Shown here piece after piece: positions 44,270-54,187 of a DNA stretch of 64,000 nt (its first letter is position 1; each line of letters begins with the position of its first letter). This DNA comes from DASPJQ01 sp035299065 (GTDB lineage: Bacteria > Bacteroidota > Bacteroidia > Flavobacteriales_D > UBA2798), in the NCBI GenBank assembly GCA_035299065.1, contig DATGXI010000095.1:1-64000 (forward strand), written 5' to 3'. A program made the position numbers and the translations under genes. The notes under the pieces are model-generated. The model saw only the letters and a list, made by a program, of their open reading frames with translations. It was not told where the DNA came from and did no database searches.

Positions 44270-45994
44270 TCAACTCATTTTAATGTCTTTAATGCTTAAC
44301 TGCAATTTTATTTTTCCCTGCCATTCGTTTTCTTCAATGGAAAAAGCAATGTCAAACGGCCTGCCATCACGTACTTTTTCATAGAAGTGGCCAAGGCCAA
44401 AACCAATGGCATCAATACGCAATTGTGGATTTGATGCCTGGTACAGCCAGCATTTCAAATGCGAGTCGCCAAGTATTTTGGCATAACCTGCGTCCATTAC
44501 ACCTTTGGCCACAAAAACAGGATTAAAATTTTCAGGACCAAACGGGGCCATTTGTTTTAAGATGCGGTAGAATTTAGGAAGGCCTTCCACCATTTCTTCA
44601 AACAACACATCAAAATTAATTTCGCCATCAACTTCAATAGATGGTATGAGCATGTCTTCGGTAATGGATTCGCTTACAATTTTTTCAAAACGCTGTCTGA
44701 ACGGTTCAATGTTTTCAGTTTTTATGGTAAGGCCTGCAGCGTATTTATGACCACCAAATTGCTCAAGCAAATCGGCACACTGTTCAATTGCGGCATGCAC
44801 ATCAAAATCTTTTACACTACGGGCCGAACCTGTTGCCTTGCCATTTGAATTGGTGAGCATAATGGTTGGGCGATAATAATGTTCGGTTACCCTTGAAGCA
44901 ACAATGCCAATTACGCCTTTGTGCCATTCGGCATTGTATAAAACAGTTGTCTTGCTTTTTTCATAGCCAGGATTTTCTTTTATGAGCGCCAGTGCCTCCT
45001 GGGTAATTTTTTTGTCAAGAATTCTTCGTTCAATGTTGTTTTCATTTATAAGTGATGCAAACTCCATGGCCTTTTCTTCGTTGGCCGATATAAGCAATTC
45101 AACCGCAAACCGCCCGCTGGTGATGCGTCCTGCTGCGTTAATGCGCGGACCTATAACAAAAAGCAAGTCGGTTATGGTTATTTCTTTTTCCTTTTTACTT
45201 ACCTGCAGAAGTGTTTTTAACCCGAGTGAAGGCGATTCATTTAATTTTTTAATGCCGTAGTAAGCCAGTATTCGGTTTTCACCCGTAAGCGGCACAATGT
45301 CGGCCGCAATGCTTACCGCACAAAAATCAATGAATTCCATTAACCTTGATTCATCCTTTTTGTTTGCGCTTGTCCATGCCTGCATAAATTTGAAACCAAC
45401 ACCACAACCTGATAATTCCTTGTAGGGATAGTTGCAATCGTTGCGTTTTGGGTCCAGTATAATACCATCAGGCAATGTTTCGCCAGGCAAATGGTGATCG
45501 CAAACAATAAAATCAACACCTTTTTGTTTTGCGTAGTCAATTTTATCATGCGCCTTTATGCCACAGTCAAGCGCAATAATAAGTGTCATGCCATTGTCGG
45601 CAGCATAGTCAATTCCTTTAAGGGAAATGCCGTACCCCTCGGTATACCGGTCGGGAATATAAAAATCAAGCTGGTTGTAATACTGCAGCAAATACGAGTA
45701 TACAAGCGCTACTGATGTAGTTCCATCCACGTCATAATCGCCAAAAACAAGAACCTTCTCATTGTTAGCAATTGCTTTGTTAAGGCGTTCAACAGCCTGG
45801 TTCATTCCAGCCATTAAAAACGGATCGTGTAAATGAGCTAATTGCGGACGAAAAAAAAGTTGTGCATCGGCCTTGTTTAAAATACCCCGGGCTACCAGTA
45901 CGGCAGCCAGATTTTTGTGTATATTTAAATCCTGTGCCAAGAGGTTAACGGTGTTTTCATCAGGATTACCTGCTTTTAGCCATCTTTTTTGCAT
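44270..45994 (-). CDS. recJ: Single-stranded-DNA-specific exonuclease RecJ
   Basis: The 574-residue protein has the DHH/DHHA1 motifs of RecJ: VFGDYDVDGTTSVAL, LIALDCGIKAHDKIDYA, IVCDHHLPGETLPDG, KELSGCGVGFKFMQ, GPRINAAGRITSGR and, in DHHA1, FGGHKYAAGLTI, followed by an OB-fold C-terminus. RecJ is a Mg/Mn-dependent 5'-3' exonuclease acting in recombination and mismatch repair. Length is that of the family core. It is divergent from the next exported-protein gene with only 9 bp between the start codons, so their promoters must overlap the coding regions. Confidence 0.97.
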   Translation of the reverse strand: MQKRWLKAGNPDENTVNLLAQDLNIHKNLAAVLVARGILNKADAQLFFRPQLAHLHDPFLMAGMNQAVERLNKAIANNEKVLVFGDYDVDGTTSVALVYSYLLQYYNQLDFYIPDRYTEGYGISLKGIDYAADNGMTLIIALDCGIKAHDKIDYAKQKGVDFIVCDHHLPGETLPDGIILDPKRNDCNYPYKELSGCGVGFKFMQAWTSANKKDESRLMEFIDFCAVSIAADIVPLTGENRILAYYGIKKLNESPSLGLKTLLQVSKKEKEITITDLLFVIGPRINAAGRITSGRFAVELLISANEEKAMEFASLINENNIERRILDKKITQEALALIKENPGYEKSKTTVLYNAEWHKGVIGIVASRVTEHYYRPTIMLTNSNGKATGSARSVKDFDVHAAIEQCADLLEQFGGHKYAAGLTIKTENIEPFRQRFEKIVSESITEDMLIPSIEVDGEINFDVLFEEMVEGLPKFYRILKQMAPFGPENFNPVFVAKGVMDAGYAKILGDSHLKCWLYQASNPQLRIDAIGFGLGHFYEKVRDGRPFDIAFSIEENEWQGKIKLQLSIKDIKMS

Positions 45995-46003
45995 AAATTA
46001 AAT

Positions 46004-46684
46004 ATGAAATTAAAAGTAAGAAAAATTTTTCTCATGATATTGGTCCAGTGGGTGGGGTTAATAACTTGTTTTGGCCAGGACCCCAGTGACTTTTATTTCA
46101 AAGAGGCGCAACCCCGTAAAGAAGATGAGATAACCCGTTTTCCTGGTAATATTCGTGGTTTATACAAGAGTGATAAGGATTCCACCAAACGTTTGCGCAT
46201 TACTGGTGACACCATTTCAATTGAAGTGCCGTTTATGCAGTTTGCCACATTGTCAGAAATTGGTAAAAAAAATTATGCCTTCAGGGATTCCGTATTGGTA
46301 ACTCCAAAAGGAAAAGAGCTCAGGTGCCTGTTAAAAAGCGATACAGTTTATTTCATTGACTATGCTACTTCGGTTTTGTTTGCCTGCAATGAAACCCAGG
46401 TTATAAAACGGGTGGATGACGTATATGTACTAAGCAAGCGAAAAGACGATGAGAAATGGGAATGCCTGCTTATTTACCAGGAAAACGCAAAACTATGTGT
46501 GGCCTATTTTGATTTTGATAAAAAACAGAAGGAGTTGATGGACAATAAACGAATTGAAAAAATTAAGAATGGTGAGGAAAATTATTTTCTGGCCAACCTG
46601 AAGAAAAAAGATTTTATTAAATTGGTAGATAACAATTATTTTCCAACCAAACTGTATTATACCAAGCGATTTGACTGGCAGTGA
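46004..46684 (+). CDS. Exported protein of unknown function coupled to a histidine kinase
   Basis: This 226-residue protein starts at ATG 46004; an earlier in-frame ATG at 45989 overlaps recJ. It has a signal peptide (IFLMILVQWVGLITCFGQ) and a basic, Lys-rich C-terminal helix (DKKQKELMDNKRIEKIKNG). No family is recognised. Its TGA overlaps the GTG start of the kinase gene by 4 bp (GTGA), a sign of translational coupling. It may be the periplasmic input or an accessory protein of that kinase (inference). Confidence 0.7.
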   Translation: MKLKVRKIFLMILVQWVGLITCFGQDPSDFYFKEAQPRKEDEITRFPGNIRGLYKSDKDSTKRLRITGDTISIEVPFMQFATLSEIGKKNYAFRDSVLVTPKGKELRCLLKSDTVYFIDYATSVLFACNETQVIKRVDDVYVLSKRKDDEKWECLLIYQENAKLCVAYFDFDKKQKELMDNKRIEKIKNGEENYFLANLKKKDFIKLVDNNYFPTKLYYTKRFDWQ

Positions 46685-49600
46685 TACGCATTCGGTTTAC
46701 ACGATATAATTTATTTTTCACAGCCCTTGTATTGATGGTTGTACCTGAAATTTTTTTCAGGGCTGGACTCCTCAAAACTTCTGATAAGGAAATTGAAGCC
46801 GAAATAACCCGTTACATGGATGCGAAACTGGCCGTTGCGCGGGTATCGCTAACCACTATACTTGATGCGCCTGAAAAGCCGGCAAGCGTCAGTAACGTAA
46901 ATCCATTTTATCTTTTATACGAAAAGTCACGCCTCAAATGGTGGAGCGGCAATCATACACCTTATGTGCGCCTTAGCGAATTGAACCAACACCCCGGCAC
47001 ACTTGAATTCAAAGACCTTGGGAATGGCTATTACGTTACCTTGTCAAAGATAAAAGACAACTATACAGCCGTAGCGCTGGTACGGCTTTTCAGGAAATAC
47101 AAATTCTCCAATTCATACCTTGAACATAAATTCTCCAATTCGCTTAATATTCCCGAAGGAATTAGCATAAAGGCCCTTGGCGAAAAAAAAGAAAAAGGAG
47201 ACAGGATATTTTCATATCATGGAAAAAAATTGTTTTACATCACAGCGCAGGAGTCGGCCGAAACTGTTGAAATAAGCGGAATTATTTTTGCTATACAAAT
47301 CCTGGGCATTTTTCTTTTGTTCCTTTCGTGTGTGAATTTCGGTTTTTTACTGGCACACCGCTCGCCTTATATTGCCACTGGACTTATATTACTCCTGTTA
47401 TTTACACTTAAGTTCCTGCTTTCGGTGTTTAGCCCATTGAGTTTAATTAAACAGTCAGACAGTTTTAATCCCGAGATTTTCGCGAGCAATGCCATGGACC
47501 CTTCCTTAGGCGACCTGCTCCTGTCATTTCTTGCTGTATTTTGTTGCGGACTTTTCTTTTACCGGGTGTATTTCCTGTTTTTGCAAGGTAATAAAAGGCG
47601 ATTTTTCTTTTATGTGACGGTTTCGTGCCTGCTTATGATAGGTTGTGAGTATTATTTACTGGCAGGTTTAAAAAACCTTGTCTTGAATTCCAAAATTGAT
47701 TTCTTTTTCAAAAACATCAACTCACTTAACACCTATACCATAATTGGGGTGTGTGCATTGGGCTTTGGATTATTTACACAATTGTTTTTATTAAGCAGGC
47801 TGCGCAATTTCTATCACCAGTACCCGCCCATGATACGCCTACAAGCCTTGCTTCACATTGCTTTTATTCTTGTCATGTACAAATACTGGGGCGGCCAGTA
47901 CGTTTGGCATTTTTCTCTTTTTTCACTTCTGCTGTTGCTTTACATTGCCTGGCCTAACCGAATAGCGTTAAGCCCGTTTAATTCAACCTCAATTGTTCTG
48001 ATTGTATTTTCAATTATTGCTGCCACTATATTTTATGAATCCACCAAGGGCGAGGAACATGAAGAACGACAGGTTTTGGCGGGGCATTTGGCCGACACCA
48101 GCGATCCTGACCTTGTAATTGAGTTTAATTCATTTGTAGATAAAATAAGTGCTGACCGGTTTTTTTACGCTTCAACGCAATTGGGATTGCAAAATACCTT
48201 TGAAAATGTAAACAGTTATCTTGACAAAAAATATTTTGACAAGGTTCTTAAAGACTGGGACGTAAATTACAAACTATTTTTAGACGATTCAACCTCTGTT
48301 TACCCCGAGCATTACCGCGCCAGGGATTATGCACGCCATGCGCGAACCATGGCCTTAAGTGGCAAAAACACCGAGTCAAAACATCTTTATTTTATTTTCA
48401 ATAAACACGATAAACTGGATTACCTTGCTTTTATTCCGCTCACGCAAATTAGCAATGAAGCAAAGCTTATTGTGGAATTCAGGTCAAAAAATGTTCCTGA
48501 CAGAACCGGGTTCCAGGAGTTAATGACCAACAACAACCAGTTTTATTCCAAGCTGCTATCGGAATATTCCTACATACGGTTTGTGAACAATAACGTGGTT
48601 GACCAGCGGGGCGATTTTTTGTACAAAATAGCTGCAAGCGAGTATGATCAGTATAAGAAAAAAGTTCAGTTTTATTCAGACAGGGAGTACGAGCATTTGC
48701 TTTACAGGCCAACAGCCGATTCGTTTGTGATCATTTCACGCCCGCTTACAGGATGGTTGACACACGTTACGTCTTTCTCTTATATTTTGATCCTGTTTGC
48801 ATTTGAATTCGCCTTAATCTCATTGTTTCTGTATAACAAAAAAATCAAGAACAGCTTTTTTAACCTGAGTGCTAAAATTCAGCTTGCGTTTATTGCACTT
48901 ACCATTTTGGCCATGACGCTTTTTGGATTAACCACCCAATACGCCATCAGCAGTGAATATTCAGTTAAGAATTTTAATTTACTGGCCGAGAAGCTCCAGT
49001 CAGTCAAAACTGAGATTGACCAACGCCTGGCAACCGCATCGAGCATAACACCGGCCGATAAAAAACACCTGGAAGTGCAACTTGAAAGGTTATCGCGCGT
49101 GTTTTTTACCGACATTAATTTTTACAATGAAAAAGGAATGCTGGTTGAAAGTTCGGCCAATAAGTTATACCGCTACAAAATTCTGACGCCCCTCATGAAC
49201 AACAAAGCCTACAATGAGTTAATTGTAAAAGGCAATCCCCGCTTTGTGCAGGAAGAGTCCATTGGCAACCTTGATTACTTAGCGGGTTACTTACCGTATT
49301 ACAACGATTCAAAAAAACTATTGGGTTACATACATATTCCTTTATTTGAACAGCGAAACACGGCCAACAATGAATTTTCATCGCTCCTTATGGCCATCAT
49401 CAATATTTTTGTTGTATTGTTTGCCTTTACCATTTTACTCTCCGTAATTGTTACGCAAATTATTATTTCACCCTTGCGAAATATACGTGAAAACATTGCA
49501 AAAATGCAATTGAACAAAGTAAACAAACCCATTTTGTATAAAGGCAAGGACGAGTTGGCTGATTTGGTAAAAGAATACAACAACAAGGTTGCCGAATTAG

Positions 49601-50298
49601 AAAAATTTGCCTTTTACCTGGCACAAAGTGAACGGGAAAGTGCCTGGCGGGAAATGGCCAAGCAAGTGGCGCATGAAATTAAAAACCCGTTAACCCCCAT
49701 GAAGCTGAACATTCAGCACATGCAGCGTTCACTTAAAAAAGATGATCCTGACTTTGAAACCAAACTGGCAAAAATATCGCAATCACTTATTGAACAAATT
49801 GACACCCTTACCAATATTGCAAGTGAATTTTCAAACCTTGCCAAAATGCCCGGCAGTAAATTTGAACGCATTGATTACAGGCATTTGGTTGAAGGCGTTA
49901 TTGAATTGTATGCCGATGATGACTCTACCCTTGTACAACTTGAGAACAAAGCCGGAGATGTATTTGTGAATGCCGATAAGGAACAACTATTGCGTGTACT
50001 GAATAACCTTGTAAAAAATGCACAGCAGGCCATTCCTGAAAACACAAAAGGAAAAATTACGATTCGCCTTGAAAAACAGGAAAACAAAATTTACACCTAT
50101 GTAATTGATAATGGTGCCGGAATAAGTGATGAGCAAAAAGAAAAAATATTCCAGCCAAACTTTACTACCAAGTCAACCGGTTCGGGTCTTGGGTTAACAA
50201 TGGTGAAAAACATTATTGAGCAACACGGGGGTACCATTTATTTTGAAACAAATGCAGGGTTGGGCACTACCTTTATTTTTGTATTGCCAGCTCTTTAA
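46681..50298 (+). CDS. Large NtrY-like sensor histidine kinase (GTG start)
   Basis: The 1,205-residue protein has one membrane helix at about 10-28, a periplasmic stretch to about 200, a block of about nine helices (205-465), a second periplasmic domain (about 470-695), further helices near 700-745, a sensor-like domain (about 745-905), another helix, and a HAMP-like segment. The kinase follows: H box with phospho-acceptor His998 in QVAHEIKNPLTPMKL, N box LNNLVKNAQQAIPE, then DNGAGISDEQ and GSGLGLTMVKNI. HEIKNPLTPMKL is the NtrY-type H box. The cognate response regulator is not in the window. The multi-helix N-terminus is unusually large. Confidence 0.92.
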   Translation: MIRIRFTRYNLFFTALVLMVVPEIFFRAGLLKTSDKEIEAEITRYMDAKLAVARVSLTTILDAPEKPASVSNVNPFYLLYEKSRLKWWSGNHTPYVRLSELNQHPGTLEFKDLGNGYYVTLSKIKDNYTAVALVRLFRKYKFSNSYLEHKFSNSLNIPEGISIKALGEKKEKGDRIFSYHGKKLFYITAQESAETVEISGIIFAIQILGIFLLFLSCVNFGFLLAHRSPYIATGLILLLLFTLKFLLSVFSPLSLIKQSDSFNPEIFASNAMDPSLGDLLLSFLAVFCCGLFFYRVYFLFLQGNKRRFFFYVTVSCLLMIGCEYYLLAGLKNLVLNSKIDFFFKNINSLNTYTIIGVCALGFGLFTQLFLLSRLRNFYHQYPPMIRLQALLHIAFILVMYKYWGGQYVWHFSLFSLLLLLYIAWPNRIALSPFNSTSIVLIVFSIIAATIFYESTKGEEHEERQVLAGHLADTSDPDLVIEFNSFVDKISADRFFYASTQLGLQNTFENVNSYLDKKYFDKVLKDWDVNYKLFLDDSTSVYPEHYRARDYARHARTMALSGKNTESKHLYFIFNKHDKLDYLAFIPLTQISNEAKLIVEFRSKNVPDRTGFQELMTNNNQFYSKLLSEYSYIRFVNNNVVDQRGDFLYKIAASEYDQYKKKVQFYSDREYEHLLYRPTADSFVIISRPLTGWLTHVTSFSYILILFAFEFALISLFLYNKKIKNSFFNLSAKIQLAFIALTILAMTLFGLTTQYAISSEYSVKNFNLLAEKLQSVKTEIDQRLATASSITPADKKHLEVQLERLSRVFFTDINFYNEKGMLVESSANKLYRYKILTPLMNNKAYNELIVKGNPRFVQEESIGNLDYLAGYLPYYNDSKKLLGYIHIPLFEQRNTANNEFSSLLMAIINIFVVLFAFTILLSVIVTQIIISPLRNIRENIAKMQLNKVNKPILYKGKDELADLVKEYNNKVAELEKFAFYLAQSERESAWREMAKQVAHEIKNPLTPMKLNIQHMQRSLKKDDPDFETKLAKISQSLIEQIDTLTNIASEFSNLAKMPGSKFERIDYRHLVEGVIELYADDDSTLVQLENKAGDVFVNADKEQLLRVLNNLVKNAQQAIPENTKGKITIRLEKQENKIYTYVIDNGAGISDEQKEKIFQPNFTTKSTGSGLGLTMVKNIIEQHGGTIYFETNAGLGTTFIFVLPAL

Positions 50299-50324
50299 GA
50301 ATTAGAATGCAATTCAGATCACTG

Positions 50325-50349
50325 ATCATGTTGATTTGACATGATTTTT
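50325..50349 (+). terminator. Weak hairpin terminator after the histidine kinase gene
   Basis: ATCATGT / ACATGAT forms a 7-bp stem with a 7-nt loop and a five-T tail, 27 bp after the stop. The stem is AT-rich. Confidence 0.5.
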
Positions 50350-50396
50350 ATGCCTTCCAGGCATTCTATCGCAAACAAAAGTGAAGTGTTCCTGAT

Positions 50397-51095
50397 CTAA
50401 TAACTAACCGGTATTTTGTACAAACTTCTGCCTTTTCCCTGGTTCAGGAACATGGTGTCGTTTTCAATGTATTTTGTTTCGTTTGTACCAAATTTAATCC
50501 ATGTTATGCTGTCCTGTTTACGCCAGCTGCCCTGGTTCATGGTGCATAATAAATACGAAAAATAAGTCCTTGCTTTTCCGCCCTGCAGCAATACATAATG
50601 ATCTTTTAACGGTTGTCCATCGTCAACACATTCCCAAACAATTTTTTCGGCATACCATTTTTGCATATTTTGTTCAACATTGCGAACGGCAACCTGCATT
50701 TTTTCATCAACATTGAATCTTTTGTTTTTATGTGCTTCGGTTAAATAAAAATAAGCCGAAACCTGGGTAAGCACAAAATAAATATCGGCTGAAACGAATT
50801 TTTGCTTTCGAGCATTTAAATAGCCAATCATTTTACCCGGATTGAATTCCTTTCTGGTAAGCTCGGCCCATATTTCTTCATACTCCTGCAGGGTAAAATC
50901 CAGGCCATCCTTTTCCATCCATTTATCCAGCAATGAATCTTTGATTTGTTTACTTTCTTTGATACTCCAACCGGTATCAGCCAATGTAGCCGTATCTTTT
51001 GCCTGAACAACACCAGTGTGTGACGGTTTATTGCTGTTTCCACATGCATAAAGCAATACCACCACCAGTACCCAGTTGAAACCACGTTTACTCAT
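50397..51095 (-). CDS. Lipoprotein of unknown function
   Basis: The 232-residue product has a short signal with lipobox LLYAC (Cys about residue 18). The rest is mostly helical (LQEYEEIWAELTRKEFNPGK, VDEKMQVAVRNVEQNMQKWY), ending in a small beta region (DSITWIKFGTNETKYIEN). No family is recognised. It is divergent from the enoyl-CoA hydratase gene and convergent with the kinase gene. Confidence 0.7.
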   Translation of the reverse strand: MSKRGFNWVLVVVLLYACGNSNKPSHTGVVQAKDTATLADTGWSIKESKQIKDSLLDKWMEKDGLDFTLQEYEEIWAELTRKEFNPGKMIGYLNARKQKFVSADIYFVLTQVSAYFYLTEAHKNKRFNVDEKMQVAVRNVEQNMQKWYAEKIVWECVDDGQPLKDHYVLLQGGKARTYFSYLLCTMNQGSWRKQDSITWIKFGTNETKYIENDTMFLNQGKGRSLYKIPVSY

Positions 51096-51136
51096 TTACA
51101 TAACTTTAGGTAAGAAACGAAAAAAGAACCGAATTC

Positions 51137-51168
51137 TTGTCCGCCATGGCATAAAAATAATATTTTTG
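51137..51168 (+). promoter_or_regulatory. Promoter upstream of the enoyl-CoA hydratase gene
   Basis: TTG at 51137-51139 and TATTTTTG at 51161-51168, 21 bp apart, fit the Bacteroidota pattern. The ATG is 20 nt further on. Confidence 0.55.
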
Positions 51169-51187
51169 ACTAACTAAATTACTGACC

Positions 51188-51967
51188 ATGTCAACATACA
51201 CCAATTTACTTGTAAGAACGGAAAATAAAATCTGTTACATCACCATTAATCGCCCTGATAAGCTAAATGCGCTTAACAAAATAACCATTGATGAATTAAA
51301 TAAAGCATTTACCAATGCTAACAATGATGCGGCAGTACGTGTTATTATTTTGACTGGATCAGGTGAAAAAGCATTTGTTGCCGGGGCTGACATAAGTGAA
51401 TTTGCTTCGTTTAGTGTTGAGCAAGGCAAATTGCTGGCAGCTGAAGGCCAGAAAAAATTATTTGATCATGTAGAAAATTCAAATAAACCGGTAATTGCAG
51501 CCGTAAACGGCTTTGCGCTTGGTGGTGGACTTGAACTTGCCATGAGCGCGCATATACGCGTGGCCAGCGACAATTCAAAAATGGGATTGCCCGAAGTGTC
51601 GCTGGGTGTAATTCCCGGGTATGGAGGCACCCAACGTTTGGCCCAGCTGGTTGGAAAAGGAAAAGCATTTGAAATGATATTTACAGCAGGTATGATTGAT
51701 GCCAACGAAGCCAAACAATACGGTTTAGTGAATCATGTTACCACCCCGGTTGATTTAATGGCAAAATGCGAAGAAATAGCTGCTAAAATCATTAAAAACT
51801 CCGGAATGGCCATTGGATCAGCCATACGCAGTGTAAATGCAGGGTTTAAAAACGGCATGAATGGGTTTGAAGAAGAGATTATTGAATTTGGTAAATGCTT
51901 TGGAACCCCTGAGTTTGTTGAAGGAACAACAGCTTTTTTGGAAAAGCGCAAGCCTGCGTTTAATTAG
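51188..51967 (+). CDS. Enoyl-CoA hydratase / crotonase family protein
   Basis: The 259-residue crotonase-fold enzyme has both catalytic glutamates: Glu116 in GGGLELAMSAH and Glu136 in GLPEVSLGVIPGYGGTQRL. The oxyanion-hole segments GADISEFA and AVNGFALGGG are intact. This set fits a genuine hydratase of short-chain enoyl-CoA (fatty-acid oxidation or butyrate-type metabolism) rather than an isomerase. No other beta-oxidation gene is adjacent, so the pathway is not set by context. Confidence 0.93.
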   Translation: MSTYTNLLVRTENKICYITINRPDKLNALNKITIDELNKAFTNANNDAAVRVIILTGSGEKAFVAGADISEFASFSVEQGKLLAAEGQKKLFDHVENSNKPVIAAVNGFALGGGLELAMSAHIRVASDNSKMGLPEVSLGVIPGYGGTQRLAQLVGKGKAFEMIFTAGMIDANEAKQYGLVNHVTTPVDLMAKCEEIAAKIIKNSGMAIGSAIRSVNAGFKNGMNGFEEEIIEFGKCFGTPEFVEGTTAFLEKRKPAFN

Positions 51968-52065
51968 CATGCAAAAAAGGAACGCCTATGACACGGCTGG
52001 TCATGATGACTACTGAGCTGATCAACAAGCGGCATTGGTGTTAACTGATTTTAAATCGCTTCGTA

Positions 52066-52103
52066 GTTTGTTTGAAACACCCGGGTGTTATCCCCGCACA
52101 AAC
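52066..52103. other. Nested palindrome in the intergenic region
   Basis: A perfect 14-bp palindrome (AACACCCGGGTGTT, 52076-52089) lies within an outer GTTTGT / ACAAAC pair. It sits in the 233-bp gap between the hydratase and flippase genes, about 110 bp before the flippase start. It could be a protein-binding site or an RNA hairpin; no T tract follows. Confidence 0.5.
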
Positions 52104-52157
52104 CTTTGCAATAGCTCATTTAATTAAACTTAACTAAAAAATGTTTAAATATACCGA

Positions 52158-52185
52158 GGCCCGTCAGTAATGCCGGGCTTTTTTT
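52158..52185 (+). terminator. Rho-independent terminator before the flippase gene
   Basis: GCCCG / CGGGC with a 10-nt loop, followed by seven Ts, ends 15 bp before the flippase ATG. It would block read-through from the hydratase gene. Confidence 0.7.
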
Positions 52186-52200
52186 ATCTTCTTTTACAGT

Positions 52201-53730
52201 ATGTCAACATTGAAGAAGCTGGCCGGTCAAACTGCAATCTACGGATTGAGCAGCATACTCGGTCGCTTTTTAAATTACATTCTTACCCCTGTTTTTGTTG
52301 CTGCATTCACCACGGCACAGTACGGCATCATAAGCGAAATGTATTCGTATGTTGCTTTTTTGGTTGTATTGCTTACTTACGGAATGGAAACTGGTTATTT
52401 CCGGTTTTATACCCGAAGCGATTATAATCCAAAAACTGTTTACTACACCATCATCATTACACTTTTATTTACTACCGGTATGTACATTGGGCTGGCCTTT
52501 GCATTTGCCCAACCCATTGCTGAATGGCTGCACTACCCTCAGCACAGCGAATATGTTACCTGGTTTGCCATTATAGTTGGACTTGACGCCATTGCCCAAA
52601 TTCCGCTCGCAAAATTACGCGCACACAACAAAGCTTTCAGGTTTGCTTTTATCAGCCTGTCAAATGTATTTGTAAACATCGGCTTGAACCTTTTCTTTTT
52701 ATGGTATTGTAAACCCATGTATGAAAGCGGGCAGCACAACTGGATAATTGACAATTTATACAATCCTGAAATTGGTGTAGGGTATGTATTTATTTCAAAC
52801 CTTATTGCCAGCATTATCAAATTTTTACTCCTGGTACCCGAAATGGTTAAGCCTGATAAAAAACATGTGGTGGATGAAACAAAACTTATAAAAACATCAA
52901 ATACCATATTCAGCAAACGCGTGCTGAAAGAACTTCTTTTTTACAGCATGCCCCTTTTGATTGCCGGCCTTGCAGGTATTGTTAACGAAACCATTGACCG
53001 CATTATGCTAAAACGCATGATGATTGGAGAATTGGGTGAAGAGGCCACACAGGGCATGGTGGGTATATACGGTGGCGTTTACAAATTATCCATAATCATT
53101 ACGCTCTTTATACAGGCATTTCGTTACGCTGCCGAACCATTTTTTTTCAAAGAAGGCACAAAAGAAAATGCGCCTCAGACCTATGCAAAGGTCATGAACT
53201 ACTTTGTGGTTGTTTGCGCGGTGATTTATATTTTTGTGATGTTATTCCTGCATTACCTCAAACATTTTTTACCAAAAGAGGCATACTGGGAAGCGCTGGA
53301 CATTGTGCCCATACTTTTATTTGCCAATATATTCCTGGGAATGTATTACAACCAATCCATTTGGTATAAGCTTACCAACCGCACAGCATCGGGTGCGATC
53401 ATTGCCGTTTTTGGTGCTGTGCTCACCATTTGTATAAATTATATTTTTATACCGTATTACACTTTTTATGCGGCAGCATGGGCCACATTTGCCTGTTACG
53501 GCAGCATGATGTTGATTTCTTACATAGCTGGCCAAAAATATTATCCCGTTCCGTATAGCATAATCAAAATACTCTTCTACCTGGGATCGGCCTTTGGCAT
53601 TACTTACCTGGTGCTTTCCCTCGAACTGGAAGGCCCCGCGCGTGATTTTGTTCATTGTTTCACCCTGTTTGCGTTTTGTTGCATGACTTATTTTATCGAA
53701 TTTCGCAAAACCAAAAAAATTTCGTCATGA
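52201..53730 (+). CDS. Oligosaccharide flippase / polysaccharide biosynthesis membrane protein (MOP superfamily)
   Basis: This 509-residue protein has about 12-14 membrane helices and the N-terminal pattern LAGQTAIYGLSSILGRFLNY typical of Wzx-like flippases, plus a charged central loop (GIVNETIDRIMLKRMMIGEL). Such proteins move lipid-linked sugars across the inner membrane for capsule, O-antigen or glycan assembly. No glycosyltransferase cluster surrounds it, so it may serve a general surface glycan. Its TGA overlaps the dut ATG (ATGA), a linkage of flippase and dut that I recall from other Bacteroidota. Confidence 0.9.
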   Translation: MSTLKKLAGQTAIYGLSSILGRFLNYILTPVFVAAFTTAQYGIISEMYSYVAFLVVLLTYGMETGYFRFYTRSDYNPKTVYYTIIITLLFTTGMYIGLAFAFAQPIAEWLHYPQHSEYVTWFAIIVGLDAIAQIPLAKLRAHNKAFRFAFISLSNVFVNIGLNLFFLWYCKPMYESGQHNWIIDNLYNPEIGVGYVFISNLIASIIKFLLLVPEMVKPDKKHVVDETKLIKTSNTIFSKRVLKELLFYSMPLLIAGLAGIVNETIDRIMLKRMMIGELGEEATQGMVGIYGGVYKLSIIITLFIQAFRYAAEPFFFKEGTKENAPQTYAKVMNYFVVVCAVIYIFVMLFLHYLKHFLPKEAYWEALDIVPILLFANIFLGMYYNQSIWYKLTNRTASGAIIAVFGAVLTICINYIFIPYYTFYAAAWATFACYGSMMLISYIAGQKYYPVPYSIIKILFYLGSAFGITYLVLSLELEGPARDFVHCFTLFAFCCMTYFIEFRKTKKISS

Positions 53731-54158
53731 ATATAAAAATCGTGAATAAATCAAAGTTTCCGCTTCCTGCTTACCAAACTACCCAATCGGCAGGTATGGA
53801 TTTACAAGCCAACCTGGAAACATCGTATGTACTTAAACCGTTAGAACGTAAATTGGTTCCGACAGGCTTATTCATTGAATTGCCCGTGGGTTTTGAAGCG
53901 CAGGTACGTCCACGCAGCGGGCTGGCTTTTAAAAAAGGCATTACTGTATTGAATAGCCCGGGTACCATTGATGCCGATTACCGCGGTGATATTGGCGTTA
54001 TTTTAGTGAACCTGTCAAACGAAGATTTTGAAATTGTTCCGGGTGAACGCATTGCCCAATTGGTTATTGCCAAACACGAACGCGCTGAATGGACGCTGGT
54101 GGAATCACTTGAAACAACTGAACGGGGAGCCGGTGGATTTGGGTCTACGGGAAAGTAA
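53727..54158 (+). CDS. dut: dUTP diphosphatase
   Basis: The 143-residue trimeric-type dUTPase starts at ATG 53727, overlapping the flippase stop by 4 bp; a longer frame would lie inside the flippase gene. All five motifs are visible: SAGMDLQA, RPRSGLAFKKG, NSPGTIDADYRGDIGVIL, GERIAQLVI and ERGAGGFGSTGK. It hydrolyses dUTP to dUMP and pyrophosphate, keeping uracil out of DNA and supplying dTMP synthesis in the cytosol. Confidence 0.97.
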   Translation: MNIKIVNKSKFPLPAYQTTQSAGMDLQANLETSYVLKPLERKLVPTGLFIELPVGFEAQVRPRSGLAFKKGITVLNSPGTIDADYRGDIGVILVNLSNEDFEIVPGERIAQLVIAKHERAEWTLVESLETTERGAGGFGSTGK

Positions 54159-54187
54159 GCCAACGCGGCTCATTGTTTTTTGGCTAA

